This document shows positions 8,138 to 15,841 of a stretch of DNA of 32,046 bases, in pieces (the first letter of the stretch is position 1; each line of letters opens with the position of its first letter). A program made the translations under genes and the position numbers. A model generated the notes under the pieces. The model saw only the letters and a program-made list of their open reading frames with translations. It was not told the origin of the DNA and ran no database searches. This DNA is from Cytobacillus firmus (lineage in GTDB: Bacteria > Bacillota > Bacilli > Bacillales > Cytobacillaceae), in NCBI RefSeq assembly GCF_023715565.1, contig NZ_JAMBOJ010000058.1, positions 1-32,046 on the forward strand. Reading direction: 5' to 3'.

Positions 8138-9211
8138 CTATTTCAAACACATCCGGTACTCCCTTAAAGTGTTTTCCACCATCTTATCTAAAGAGAATTC
8201 CTCCTCCACTTTTCTTCTGGCATTTTCAATTAGCTTATATTTAAGTGACTCATCCGATTCTATCTTTAGTATCATTCGGCAAAATTCATCCGCTGAATGC
8301 CTCCTTATTAAAAAACCAGTCTCTTTATCGATAATAGCTTCCTTTATACCGCCCCGATCTATAGCTATAACGCTGGCTCCCACAGCCATAGCTTCTAAAA
8401 TAACCATTGGGAATACCTCACGATAAGAAGTTAAGAGCAGAATGTCGATGTTTTTTATAAATTCCTCCGGCCTGTTTACAGCACCAACCAATTTAATTTT
8501 GTGTGACAGATTGCAGGTTTCAATCATGGATTTAATTTTTTGCTTTCTCGGACCATCACCCGCAATATAAAATTCAAAGTGCGGAATATCTCTTAACTTA
8601 TCTGCGATTCTAATAAATAATTCATGATTTTTTTCCTCAGATAATCTTGCTAATAAACCAACTTTAAAAAATTCACCTTTTTTCTTTTGACTGAAGCCGA
8701 ATTGATTTAAATCCACTCCGTTGTACACAGTGGTAATTTTGTTTTCCTTTACCTCAGCCTCAATAAGGCTGTTTTTTTCGAAGTCACTTACTGTAATCAC
8801 TCTTTCAACACATTTGTTTATTAGATAGGCAAAGGCCCTGCGGCTCTTATTCTCCAAAATTGTTACATTATGCTTTGTATATACTATCTTAAATTTAATG
8901 GTTGATATTTTTCTGACACATATACAGTAAAGAACCATTCTTAAACTATTCGCGTGAATTAGATCAATTTTCTTCTCTAAGACGATTTTCACCAATTTCT
9001 TTATATTTTGGATATGGTTTGTTCTGCTTAGTTCATGAAAACGCTGTTTATTTTTGATCCTTCCATATAATTGGCCGTTGCCTGCAGCAAAGTGAAAAGT
9101 GATATTTGAGTCTTGCAGGTGGTTCTCTAATTTGCAAAAATACATTTCAGCTCCACCAAAATCTAATTTGTCTGTAATGATCAGTACTCTCAATCTTTTC
9201 CACATCCCCAA
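8138..9211 (-). CDS. family 4 glycosyltransferase (GT-B fold)
   Basis: 357 residues. The N-terminal domain begins RVLIITDKLDFGGAEMYF, the usual GT4 glycine-rich entry. The C-terminal GT1/GT4 domain shows VGLLARLSEEKNHELFI, FYIAGDGPRKQKI and the retaining EX7E motif EVFPMVILEAMAVGASVIA (E at about 262 and 270). It would add a sugar to the lipid-linked repeat. The start is uncertain: TTG 9211 is in frame, and ATG 9205 is equally possible with GGGG directly in front. Both are only a few bases after the stop of the polymerase gene (9217), so translation is probably coupled. Confidence 0.9.
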   Translation of the reverse strand: MGMWKRLRVLIITDKLDFGGAEMYFCKLENHLQDSNITFHFAAGNGQLYGRIKNKQRFHELSRTNHIQNIKKLVKIVLEKKIDLIHANSLRMVLYCICVRKISTIKFKIVYTKHNVTILENKSRRAFAYLINKCVERVITVSDFEKNSLIEAEVKENKITTVYNGVDLNQFGFSQKKKGEFFKVGLLARLSEEKNHELFIRIADKLRDIPHFEFYIAGDGPRKQKIKSMIETCNLSHKIKLVGAVNRPEEFIKNIDILLLTSYREVFPMVILEAMAVGASVIAIDRGGIKEAIIDKETGFLIRRHSADEFCRMILKIESDESLKYKLIENARRKVEEEFSLDKMVENTLREYRMCLK

Positions 9212-9216
9212 TTCAT

Positions 9217-10449
9217 TTACTTTTCAATTAACCCAGGACTTCTTTGTTTTATTTGACTTTTGTACCGTTCCTGATGCATATAGGTTGATAGGATAGCTAG
9301 ATAGAGAAAAAACATATCGTTAATAATAATCGAAAGGAATCCCATTTGAAGTATTATTCCAACAAAAGTAAGCAATAGATATGGTTTGTTTCTATATAAC
9401 TTACTTTGGATTAATTGAATAAAAACTGTAAGGATAAACACACAGAAACAAGCAATGCCAATTAAACCCGATTCTGATAGAATCTCTAAAAAGGTGTTAT
9501 GAACCTGAAGCGAATCACCATATCGAAATGAATTATATTCTGGAAAATTATAAGCTCCGATTCCTAAATACTTATAGGAAACAAAGAATTCCCAGGCTCT
9601 TCCCCATAATTCCAACCTTCCGCTTCCACCATCCTTTGCCAGATCTTCTATTCTAGATCCTAAAACACTGAGTAGATTTAATTTCATATAGTAGACCACA
9701 AGGTAAGCAGCAGCAGATAGAAAAACAACCATTCCAGCTAGAAGCTTTATCTTTTTTAGCGGCTTATCTTTCAAAATGTATAGGCATAGTGTAACTAATA
9801 AAACTAATAGTCCTCCCCGTGAAAAGGTTAATAAATTTGTTAGGATACAAAGCAGCAGTCCTGCTTTATTTTTCATTGGTTTTGAATGGCATAAAAAATA
9901 AGAGAAAAAGAGAGTATTATAAAAGACAAAATAATTTGGATCCTGCAATACCCCTATTAGCCTTGGGTAATTTCGATCAAGCATCACACCCAACTCATAG
10001 ATTCTGTCACCCTCAAAATTAAAGCCAAGTTTCTGCAGCCCCATTAAATATAAAATTAGGCTCAGGATATTAAAAACGATACCTGCATCGGCAATTGCCC
10101 TTTCAATAGTCCAATTATTTGTATGACCAATTATTGATTTAATAATGAAATAACAAGAAATATAAAGAATAATACCTAATAAAATTCTTATACTTGCAGA
10201 AGGATATAACGCAAACGCTCCGGTATAGCTATACACTAAGTAAAAGATCAGCATCGCTATCTCAAATCCATGAAGACGATGAAAATAGAATGAACTTATA
10301 TGGACCAGTAAATATAATATAGAAAATATTAAGTATGGCTTTATGGCAAAACCAATGTAAAAATAATAATTCGCCATAGTTACGAGCAAAAAAAGAATGA
10401 AAACCGTGAAGCTGGCTTTTTGTTTTCTTACCATAATACCGTGGTCCAT
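9217..10449 (-). CDS. O-antigen polymerase/ligase-like membrane protein (Wzy type)
   Basis: 410 residues, about eleven hydrophobic segments. The Wzy/WaaL pattern is present: a short conserved LLTFSRGGLLVLLVTL segment in the middle, a large extracellular loop (ELWGRAWEFFVSYKYLGIGA) and HNTFLEILSESGLIG before the last helices. It should join repeat units on the outer face of the membrane. ATG 10449 has AGGGAGG 4 bases upstream, formed by the last codons of the flippase gene, so the two are adjacent and probably co-translated. Ligase versus polymerase cannot be decided by sequence; the cluster context (Wzx, Wzz) favours polymerase. Confidence 0.87.
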   Translation of the reverse strand: MDHGIMVRKQKASFTVFILFLLVTMANYYFYIGFAIKPYLIFSILYLLVHISSFYFHRLHGFEIAMLIFYLVYSYTGAFALYPSASIRILLGIILYISCYFIIKSIIGHTNNWTIERAIADAGIVFNILSLILYLMGLQKLGFNFEGDRIYELGVMLDRNYPRLIGVLQDPNYFVFYNTLFFSYFLCHSKPMKNKAGLLLCILTNLLTFSRGGLLVLLVTLCLYILKDKPLKKIKLLAGMVVFLSAAAYLVVYYMKLNLLSVLGSRIEDLAKDGGSGRLELWGRAWEFFVSYKYLGIGAYNFPEYNSFRYGDSLQVHNTFLEILSESGLIGIACFCVFILTVFIQLIQSKLYRNKPYLLLTFVGIILQMGFLSIIINDMFFLYLAILSTYMHQERYKSQIKQRSPGLIEK

Positions 10450-10450
10450 C

Positions 10451-11932
10451 TTATCCTCCCTGCGTTTCCTTGGCTTTCCCCCTATTGAGTACTCTTATCA
10501 GGACACCGAGAATCATATCCTTCATTTCTTTATCTATAAAAATAACTAGAACCAATAGAAGAACTTGAAATATAAAAACGATGTAAGAGTGAGAGTCAGT
10601 AAATAGATTTGTACTGGAGGTGCATAAAACGAAAAATAATAAATAAGGAAATAAGGCTTTTTTTGCAATTATCCAACGACTAGGATTACAGATCCAAAAT
10701 CCCAAAAGGGCAATTCCTTCAATTGACACTCCTGCGATTGCAGCACCGGCAATGCCGTATGAATTACTGAACTGTATATATAAAAAGATGCCTGTAATAA
10801 TGGCTATGGCCTGTATAACAGTTCGGTAAGATTGCAGCCCTCTGGTAGTAAGCCCGTCAGCTAATGCAATATTTATTGCCTGTAAAGTAACCATTACAGA
10901 TAAGATTTTTAGCGGAAATGATGCAGCGATCCACATTTCACCGAATAATAAATGAATAACTGTCTCTGGCATAGTGAACAAGGGAACAGTTATCGTAATA
11001 CCAGCTAAAGCCATTAACTTAATAAGAGTAATGTTCTTATGTAAGTGCTCCTCTAGTTGATTATTACTAAATGCCCTGAATAACACGGGGTAGTATGCCC
11101 CTGCTACAATAAAAGGGATTTGCTGCAATGCTTGGGGGATACGGTATGCAACTGCAAATATGCCTACTTCACTTAGAGTTAAAGTTTTACCTATAATAAG
11201 AGGGCCTAAATGAGGAAGAATGACAAAGAGCAGTCCTCCAAGTGAAAATGATCCAATATTTCGTAATAGTCCCTTATGAAACGAACTTTTTATTCGTATT
11301 TGCACGTATTGGCGAACTTTATAAATTCCAAATACTCCAGCTGCCAGGTAAGACAATCCATATAGAGTACAGATAAATAAATGGTTTAAATTAAAAATTA
11401 ATCCAGCAGAGAGTGTTAAAACTAAACAAACAGAAGCCACAATGCGGATTAAGCCGCAATAATGCATTCTCTCAATCATTTGAAAGAATATGGTTCCAAT
11501 ACTTTGCAGAGTGAGGCCAAGCACCATAGGAATAATCAAAAAATAGGAGGTTAAAATAAACTCTTTATTCCACGAATTTGAAAAATGAATGACGGTAAAT
11601 CCAACTAAAAAAGAAACAGCAAGTAAAATGATCCTTACCTTCAAATAAGAGGAAATAAGAACCGATAGGTCCACATCTTTCTTAGTTCCTTCTCTTAACA
11701 CAATGCTGTTCAGCCCTGAATCTGTTAAATAACCCATAATCATTGCAAAAGCTAATGCAATACTAAACATGCCATAATAATAGGATTGCAAATAATTAGC
11801 TAAAATAATTAAAGAAGCAGCATTTAAACTACTCGATAGAGCAGTACTATAAAATAAGTGGAATATATTTTTTCCTATTGTATGTTTCTGAAATTTTTTC
11901 AATAGCATAGCCACCTGCGCGTTAGTAGGCAT
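10451..11932 (-). CDS. oligosaccharide flippase (Wzx-like, MOP superfamily)
   Basis: 493 residues with roughly fourteen membrane segments, the usual size and layout of polysaccharide flippases of the MOP/MVF superfamily. N-terminal KNIFHLFYSTALSSSLNAAS and the GIFAVAYRIPQALQQIPF segment match the family. It moves the undecaprenyl-linked repeat unit across the membrane. ATG 11932 overlaps the stop of the upstream kinase-like gene as TAATG. A second possible start, ATG about nine codons in, has AGGTGG just before it (MLLKKFQKHTIGKN); either gives the same membrane part. Confidence 0.9.
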   Translation of the reverse strand: MPTNAQVAMLLKKFQKHTIGKNIFHLFYSTALSSSLNAASLIILANYLQSYYYGMFSIALAFAMIMGYLTDSGLNSIVLREGTKKDVDLSVLISSYLKVRIILLAVSFLVGFTVIHFSNSWNKEFILTSYFLIIPMVLGLTLQSIGTIFFQMIERMHYCGLIRIVASVCLVLTLSAGLIFNLNHLFICTLYGLSYLAAGVFGIYKVRQYVQIRIKSSFHKGLLRNIGSFSLGGLLFVILPHLGPLIIGKTLTLSEVGIFAVAYRIPQALQQIPFIVAGAYYPVLFRAFSNNQLEEHLHKNITLIKLMALAGITITVPLFTMPETVIHLLFGEMWIAASFPLKILSVMVTLQAINIALADGLTTRGLQSYRTVIQAIAIITGIFLYIQFSNSYGIAGAAIAGVSIEGIALLGFWICNPSRWIIAKKALFPYLLFFVLCTSSTNLFTDSHSYIVFIFQVLLLVLVIFIDKEMKDMILGVLIRVLNRGKAKETQGG

Positions 11933-12573
11933 TAACCTGTTTGATAGATGACCCCTAATATTTTGCTGTTTTTTCTTTCTAATTTCCTTTTTGCCTTGAA
12001 GGCATCGTCTTTCTTTGTCTTGTTTTCCTTAAGAACTAATATGGTACCATCGCAATAACTCGCTAACACTTGAGAATCTGATACAGATAAAATAGGAGGT
12101 GCCTCAAAAATAACAACATCGTATTCTGTCCTGCAGCAGCTCGTCATATCCTTTATTTTGCTGGCCACCCATACATCTGATGGATTGGAAGGAATGGGTC
12201 CTGCAGGCATTATAAATAAATTATTAATAATTGTCTCTTTACTATTTAATTGAAGGCTTTCCACATTCCTGACTGCATTCGTAAAGCCATTTTCATTCTT
12301 CAACTGAAACCAATGATGGAGTGAAGGGCTGCGAATATTCGCATCAACCAAAAGCACTTTTTTTCCCTGTGCAACAAAAGCAATGGCCAATTTAGAAGAT
12401 ATAATGGATTTCTGGTCCTCTTCATTGGGGGAAGTTACCATTAATAAATGGGATTCACTATCATATAAATGATCTATATAAGTGCAAATCATACGAATTT
12501 GCTCTGAACATATTGAATGGCCACTTTGTTGGACCATTTTGGTATATTTTTTTATTTTCCTTTTTTTAAACAC
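11932..12573 (-). CDS. CpsD/CapB-type BY-kinase homologue with degenerate P-loop
   Basis: 213 residues from GTG 12573, which has GAAGGGAG 8-9 bases upstream and overlaps the end of the Wzz gene (GTGTTTAA); a longer ATG start at 12591 has a poor site. The order and length match bacterial tyrosine kinases such as EpsB: Walker A' LLVDANIRSP (about 74-83), NLFIMPAGPIPSNPSD, and KILGVIYQTG at the end. But where EpsB-type proteins have PGEGKST this protein has EEDQKSI (about 51-57). Both P-loop glycines are gone, while Lys and Ser remain. The Walker B Asp is Glu (VVIFEAPP) and the C-terminal tyrosine cluster is absent. It probably pairs with the Wzz protein to control chain length, perhaps without normal ATP hydrolysis or autophosphorylation. 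The loss of activity is inference. Confidence 0.82.
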   Translation of the reverse strand: MFKKRKIKKYTKMVQQSGHSICSEQIRMICTYIDHLYDSESHLLMVTSPNEEDQKSIISSKLAIAFVAQGKKVLLVDANIRSPSLHHWFQLKNENGFTNAVRNVESLQLNSKETIINNLFIMPAGPIPSNPSDVWVASKIKDMTSCCRTEYDVVIFEAPPILSVSDSQVLASYCDGTILVLKENKTKKDDAFKAKRKLERKNSKILGVIYQTG

Positions 12574-13306
12574 CCTTTTGTCTCCCTTCATTATTTTCTA
12601 AGGATGCCTGATACATATTTCCTGATTTATCCTTATACATTCTTTTGGTTTTTTTTAGATTTACCTGTCCCAGGACAGGTAGTCCTAAAGCCATTTCTAC
12701 TTCGTTAATATTTTTTATTGATTCATCCCAATACTCTCTCCACATGGCAAGTCCCACTCCAAGAAAGAGGCCAATTACTAGACCAATTGCGATATTCAAT
12801 GACAAACTTCCGACAACTTTAATGGATGGATCTGTATCATTGTCACTTAATAGCTTTATATCCTGCACATCAAACTGAGCATTCATTTTATTTACAGTTG
12901 TTTTAGCAATCGTATTGGCAATTTCTTTGGTTTTATCCCTATCGTGTCCTCGTACCACTACGTTAACTATTTGCGAATCTCGATTGTTTTGGACAGCTAG
13001 CTTTTTATCTAGGTCATCATCTCCCAAATTAAACTGTTCTTTAACTGAATTTAGTACAACCGGGCTCTTTATAAGGTCAATTGTTGAAGCCAGCAGCATA
13101 TTTAACTCCTGTGAATCTCCATATTGGCCATCCTTTTTTGTCAGCTTCCCGATAAGTATATTCTCTGTTGCTTCATAGGTAGGCTTTATAACATAAATGG
13201 ACAGCCCCGAAGTCAGAAGGAAAATAGAAATTACAGTAAAAATAATAGTCAGCCATCTTTTTTTTATTATCCTGAAAAAAGTTTTAAGATCTATTTGTTC
13301 ATTCAT
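12566..13306 (-). CDS. Wzz/YveK-type chain-length modulator
   Basis: 246 residues from ATG 13306, chosen because TTTGGAGG lies 5 bases upstream and because this removes an overlap with the epimerase gene that the longer frame would need. The Wzz domain starts at residue 1 (IDLKTFFRIIKKRWLTIIF) with a first membrane helix at about 18-40. An extracytoplasmic region follows with the VSVRG-like IVNVVVRGHDRDKTKEIAN motif, and a second helix lies at about 170-192 (SLNIAIGLVIGLFLGVG). The cytoplasmic tail of about 45 residues (ALGLPVLGQVNLKKTKR) normally contacts and activates the BY-kinase, encoded next and overlapping by 8 bases. It regulates polymer length in the membrane. Confidence 0.92.
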   Translation of the reverse strand: MNEQIDLKTFFRIIKKRWLTIIFTVISIFLLTSGLSIYVIKPTYEATENILIGKLTKKDGQYGDSQELNMLLASTIDLIKSPVVLNSVKEQFNLGDDDLDKKLAVQNNRDSQIVNVVVRGHDRDKTKEIANTIAKTTVNKMNAQFDVQDIKLLSDNDTDPSIKVVGSLSLNIAIGLVIGLFLGVGLAMWREYWDESIKNINEVEMALGLPVLGQVNLKKTKRMYKDKSGNMYQASLENNEGRQKGV

Positions 13307-13323
13307 GGAAACCTCCAAAACTT

Positions 13324-14247
13324 TTATGCCCTTAATTGAATTTGGCCCATAGAGGCAACCGTTTCTCTTAACCCATCTATAAAAGAATAGCTTGGCTCCC
13401 ATTTCAGCAATTTACTGGCTTTTTTATTTGATAGACGGCTATGTCTTATATCCCCTTTCCTTTCCTGACCGTAAATTGGCATAATTTCAGAATCTAATAG
13501 ATAGTTCAACTCGCTTACAATATCTTTAATGGAAGTTTGAGTATTATTACTTATGTTAATTATTTCATTCTCACCATAAAGAATTGCTGCTGCATTTGCT
13601 TTGGCAACATCCTTTACAAATACAAAGTCTCTTGTCTGGAAACCATCTCCATGAATATTTAATGGTTGCCCTGTTATAGCCTTCTCAATGAAAATAGCTA
13701 CTACTCCGGCTTCACCATTTGTATCCTGCCTCATTCCATAAACATTTGAGTACCGTAAAATCGTATAAGACAGGCCATACAGTTCTGAAAAAAGCTTAAT
13801 ATAGGATTCTGCATTCAGTTTTGATAAACCATAAAAGGATTTAGGTGATACAGGATGTTCTTCGTCAATAGATAAATAGCTAGGATTCCCATATAATGCA
13901 GCTGTGGAGGCGAATATAAATTTCTTCGTTTTATGTCTTACACAGGCATTCAAGAGATTGATTGTTCCAATAATATTTGATTCTCCATCTAATTTAGGAT
14001 GAGTCATTGAATTGGAAACTGAAACTTGTGCTGCTTGATGAATTACATAATCCGGTTTTTCCGCCAAAAAAATCGGATCTAAATTGCCGCATACATCAAT
14101 ATGGTGGAATCTAGCTCCTGCAGGAATATTTAATTCTTGACCAGTTACTAAACTGTCTAAAATAACGACCTCATACTCTTCTTTAATTAGCTCTTCGGCA
14201 ATGTGGGAACCAATAAATCCTGCTCCTCCTGTTAACAAAACCTTCAT
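13324..14247 (-). CDS. NAD-dependent epimerase/dehydratase (UDP-sugar 4-epimerase-like)
   Basis: 307 residues from ATG 14247, which has GAAAGGTG about 7 bases upstream; a longer frame to 14292 lacks a site. It is an extended SDR: Rossmann motif TGGAGFIGSH at about 6-15, IHQAAQVSVSNSM, catalytic FYGLSKLNAE (YxxxK) near 145, and RYSNVYG, TRDFVFVKDVA in the substrate part. Closest in style to UDP-glucose 4-epimerases of the GalE-like group in Bacillus polysaccharide loci. It should supply a UDP-hexose (galactose or N-acetyl form) to the transferases. First gene of the operon, preceded by a 190-base spacer and a structured leader. Confidence 0.9.
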   Translation of the reverse strand: MKVLLTGGAGFIGSHIAEELIKEEYEVVILDSLVTGQELNIPAGARFHHIDVCGNLDPIFLAEKPDYVIHQAAQVSVSNSMTHPKLDGESNIIGTINLLNACVRHKTKKFIFASTAALYGNPSYLSIDEEHPVSPKSFYGLSKLNAESYIKLFSELYGLSYTILRYSNVYGMRQDTNGEAGVVAIFIEKAITGQPLNIHGDGFQTRDFVFVKDVAKANAAAILYGENEIINISNNTQTSIKDIVSELNYLLDSEIMPIYGQERKGDIRHSRLSNKKASKLLKWEPSYSFIDGLRETVASMGQIQLRA

Positions 14248-14339
14248 AGTTTTCACCTTTCCGTCCTTCGAAATATAGATTGTCATTACCATTTCTTAGG
14301 GGAAACTTGGCCCTTAAAAAAATATATGTAGTCCAAATC

Positions 14340-14368
14340 ATTATATAACCATACTTTTTTACTAACAT
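14340..14368 (-). promoter_or_regulatory. possible promoter downstream of the leader terminator
   Basis: A perfect TATAAT (complement 14340-14345) with a poor -35 ATGTTA (complement 14363-14368) at 17 bases. It would begin transcription between the leader terminator and the epimerase gene, giving the operon a start that bypasses the attenuator. The weak -35 makes this tentative. Confidence 0.35.
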
Positions 14369-14435
14369 TTTCAAATAATATCCAATAACAAACAGAAAAT
14401 ATAGTCCATTTTAATTATTCTTAACATGAGATAAA

Positions 14436-14470
14436 CAAAAAAAGCTGTCCCTAGGATAAGTAGACAGCTT
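14436..14470 (-). terminator. intrinsic terminator in the polysaccharide operon leader
   Basis: Minus strand AAGCTGTC (complement 14463-14470), a 13-base loop, GACAGCTT (complement 14442-14449) and seven T (complement 14436-14442). It lies about 190 bases before the first gene, with no ORF in front except those of the cyd operon, which already has its own terminator. Confidence 0.75.
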
Positions 14471-14660
14471 GTCTTCTATTGAAATTTATCTCCCCTAGGG
14501 CATTGTGATAGATATCAAATATTAAAGACCTGCTTTATGAAAGATAAGTATCACCAATTGCTCTCTTTCCGAAATGCAGTCTCATGATTCTTTTAACTAG
14601 ATGCTAAATGTCCCGCGCACACTTTAACATCTTCAGAATATCTGCTTTATCTCAATGCTG
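14436..14660 (-). ncRNA. structured leader RNA of the polysaccharide operon, attenuator-like
   Basis: On the minus strand, between the cyd terminator and the epimerase gene, there are several strong foldings. A hairpin at 14600-14631 pairs GATGTTAAA with TTTAGCATC (one G-U) and TGT/ACA around GCGCGGG. A composite fold pairs CCCTAG with CTAGGG (complement 14495-14500 with 14449-14454) and GATAA with TTATC, enclosing AGACAAGCTGTCT. An intrinsic terminator (14436-14470) uses the same AAGCTGTC bases, so the two states exclude each other. That is how attenuators and riboswitches look. B. subtilis-type exopolysaccharide operons carry the EAR (epsC) antitermination RNA; I could not match this leader to EAR or to any ligand riboswitch by eye. 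The transcription start is not identified. Confidence 0.5.
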
Positions 14661-14662
14661 CT

Positions 14663-14704
14663 AAAAAAAATTGCAAGGTCTGCTTCAGACCTTGCAATTT
14701 TTTT
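14663..14704. terminator. strong bidirectional terminator after the cyd operon
   Basis: A perfect inverted repeat: AAAATTGCAAGGTC (to 14680), a seven-base loop TGCTTCA and GACCTTGCAATTTT (from 14688), with long A and T runs on either side. It starts at the cydS stop codon and closes the cyd transcript. Confidence 0.92.
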
Positions 14705-14804
14705 ACTCTTCCACTCTTTCATCCTTCCCCGCCAGCCAAAAAGCAGCAGCGATGGAACCAAAGACGACGATAAACGGTGCATAAAACATCACAAATTCAG
14801 CCAT
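14703..14804 (-). CDS. cydS: cytochrome bd oxidase small subunit CydS
   Basis: A 33-residue ORF directly after cydB with a strong AGGAGGGG binding site 5 bases before ATG 14804. It is one membrane helix (MFYAPFIVVFGSIAAAFWLA) followed by a short charged tail (GKDERVEE). Length, the MYAP-like start, the AAFW turn and the acidic end match the CydS subunit known from the Geobacillus bd oxidase, where it sits in the membrane beside CydA and helps hold the hemes. It is too short for most gene callers. It overlaps the T run of the operon terminator. Confidence 0.85.
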   Translation of the reverse strand: MAEFVMFYAPFIVVFGSIAAAFWLAGKDERVEE

Positions 14805-14815
14805 GATTTCCCCTC

Positions 14816-15841
14816 CTATGCATGGTCGTCACGCTTACCCTGAACATAGTCTTTATTGAACAGAAACAGCCTGAGCAGCAGATAAAGGGACGGCAGAAGC
14901 AAACCCAATCCCGCTATAAAAGCAATGACCAGGGCGATGGCCATAGCTTCGTTTGTGAAACCGTCATAAATGGTCAAGAATGGATAAAGGAGATACGGAT
15001 AATGTGAGATACCATAGGCAAAGAAAGCCACAAAGAATTGCCCTGTCAGCAGCCCGAATGCAAGGCCGTAATATCTTCTCTTCCATATTAGATAGACCGT
15101 TCCTGCAAACAAAAGGAATGAGATGCCGAACAGCCACCACATATCCATTAATCTGCTGAAATGCTCAGGATTGTGATCCCTCAGTTCGACAATAATGCCT
15201 GTCGCTGTTACGATGGCAGGTACCGCCCAAATAAGTGCGTATTTTCTAAGCAGCTCTGCAGCCGGTTCATCGTTTGCTTTATTGGCATACCATGTCAGGA
15301 ACACTGCTGATATATAAAGTACTGCTGTTATACTCAGCACAACAATGCTCCAGGTCAGCGGGCTGGTGAATAATGTCCAATAGTCAAGCTCGAGTCCTTC
15401 TGAACTTTCACTAACGAATCCGCCTTCTGAAATGGTCAGGACTATGGACAGGGATGCAGGAATGAAAAGACCTGAAAGCCCGTACAGATAGGTCCATCTT
15501 TTTTGTTTAAGCCCGCCGTAGGTGGTAAAAGCATAATAAGAACCACGAATGGCAAGCAGAACTACCGCAATGCTTGCCGGCACCAGCAGGACGGTTCCAT
15601 AATAGTAGGCTGTTTTTGGAAAAAATCCGACAATGCCAACAAAGAAGAACACCAGAAATACATTTGTAACTTCCCAAACAGGTGATAAATAGCGCTGTAT
15701 AATTCGCGTTAAAATATGCTGTTTCCCTCGAAACAGGCTGTATGCGTTGAAAAAACCTGCTCCAAAATCAATAGACGCAACGATGACATAGCCGAATAGA
15801 AACAGCCATAAGACAGAAATACCAAGGATCTCAAGCGTCAT
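14816..15841 (-). CDS. cydB: cytochrome d ubiquinol oxidase subunit II
   Basis: 341 residues, about eight to nine membrane helices, the size of Bacillus CydB. Start LEILGISVLWLFLFGYVIVA and DFGAGFF in the first helix are the CydB hallmark; GSYYAFTTYGG and the RLMDMWWLFGISFLLFAGT segment follow. It forms the heterodimer with CydA that reduces oxygen to water with menaquinol under low oxygen. ATG 15841 overlaps the cydA stop by 4 bases (ATGA), so translation is coupled. Confidence 0.95.
   Translation of the reverse strand: MTLEILGISVLWLFLFGYVIVASIDFGAGFFNAYSLFRGKQHILTRIIQRYLSPVWEVTNVFLVFFFVGIVGFFPKTAYYYGTVLLVPASIAVVLLAIRGSYYAFTTYGGLKQKRWTYLYGLSGLFIPASLSIVLTISEGGFVSESSEGLELDYWTLFTSPLTWSIVVLSITAVLYISAVFLTWYANKANDEPAAELLRKYALIWAVPAIVTATGIIVELRDHNPEHFSRLMDMWWLFGISFLLFAGTVYLIWKRRYYGLAFGLLTGQFFVAFFAYGISHYPYLLYPFLTIYDGFTNEAMAIALVIAFIAGLGLLLPSLYLLLRLFLFNKDYVQGKRDDHA

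Noticed and set aside
8047..8426. Two plus-strand ORFs opposite the sugar transferase and GT4 genes
   Set aside because: Antisense to conserved genes, without binding sites; shadow frames.
14183..14374. Minus-strand ORF over the start of the epimerase gene
   Set aside because: No ribosome binding site, mostly over the epimerase coding frame and the AT-rich spacer; no protein-like character.
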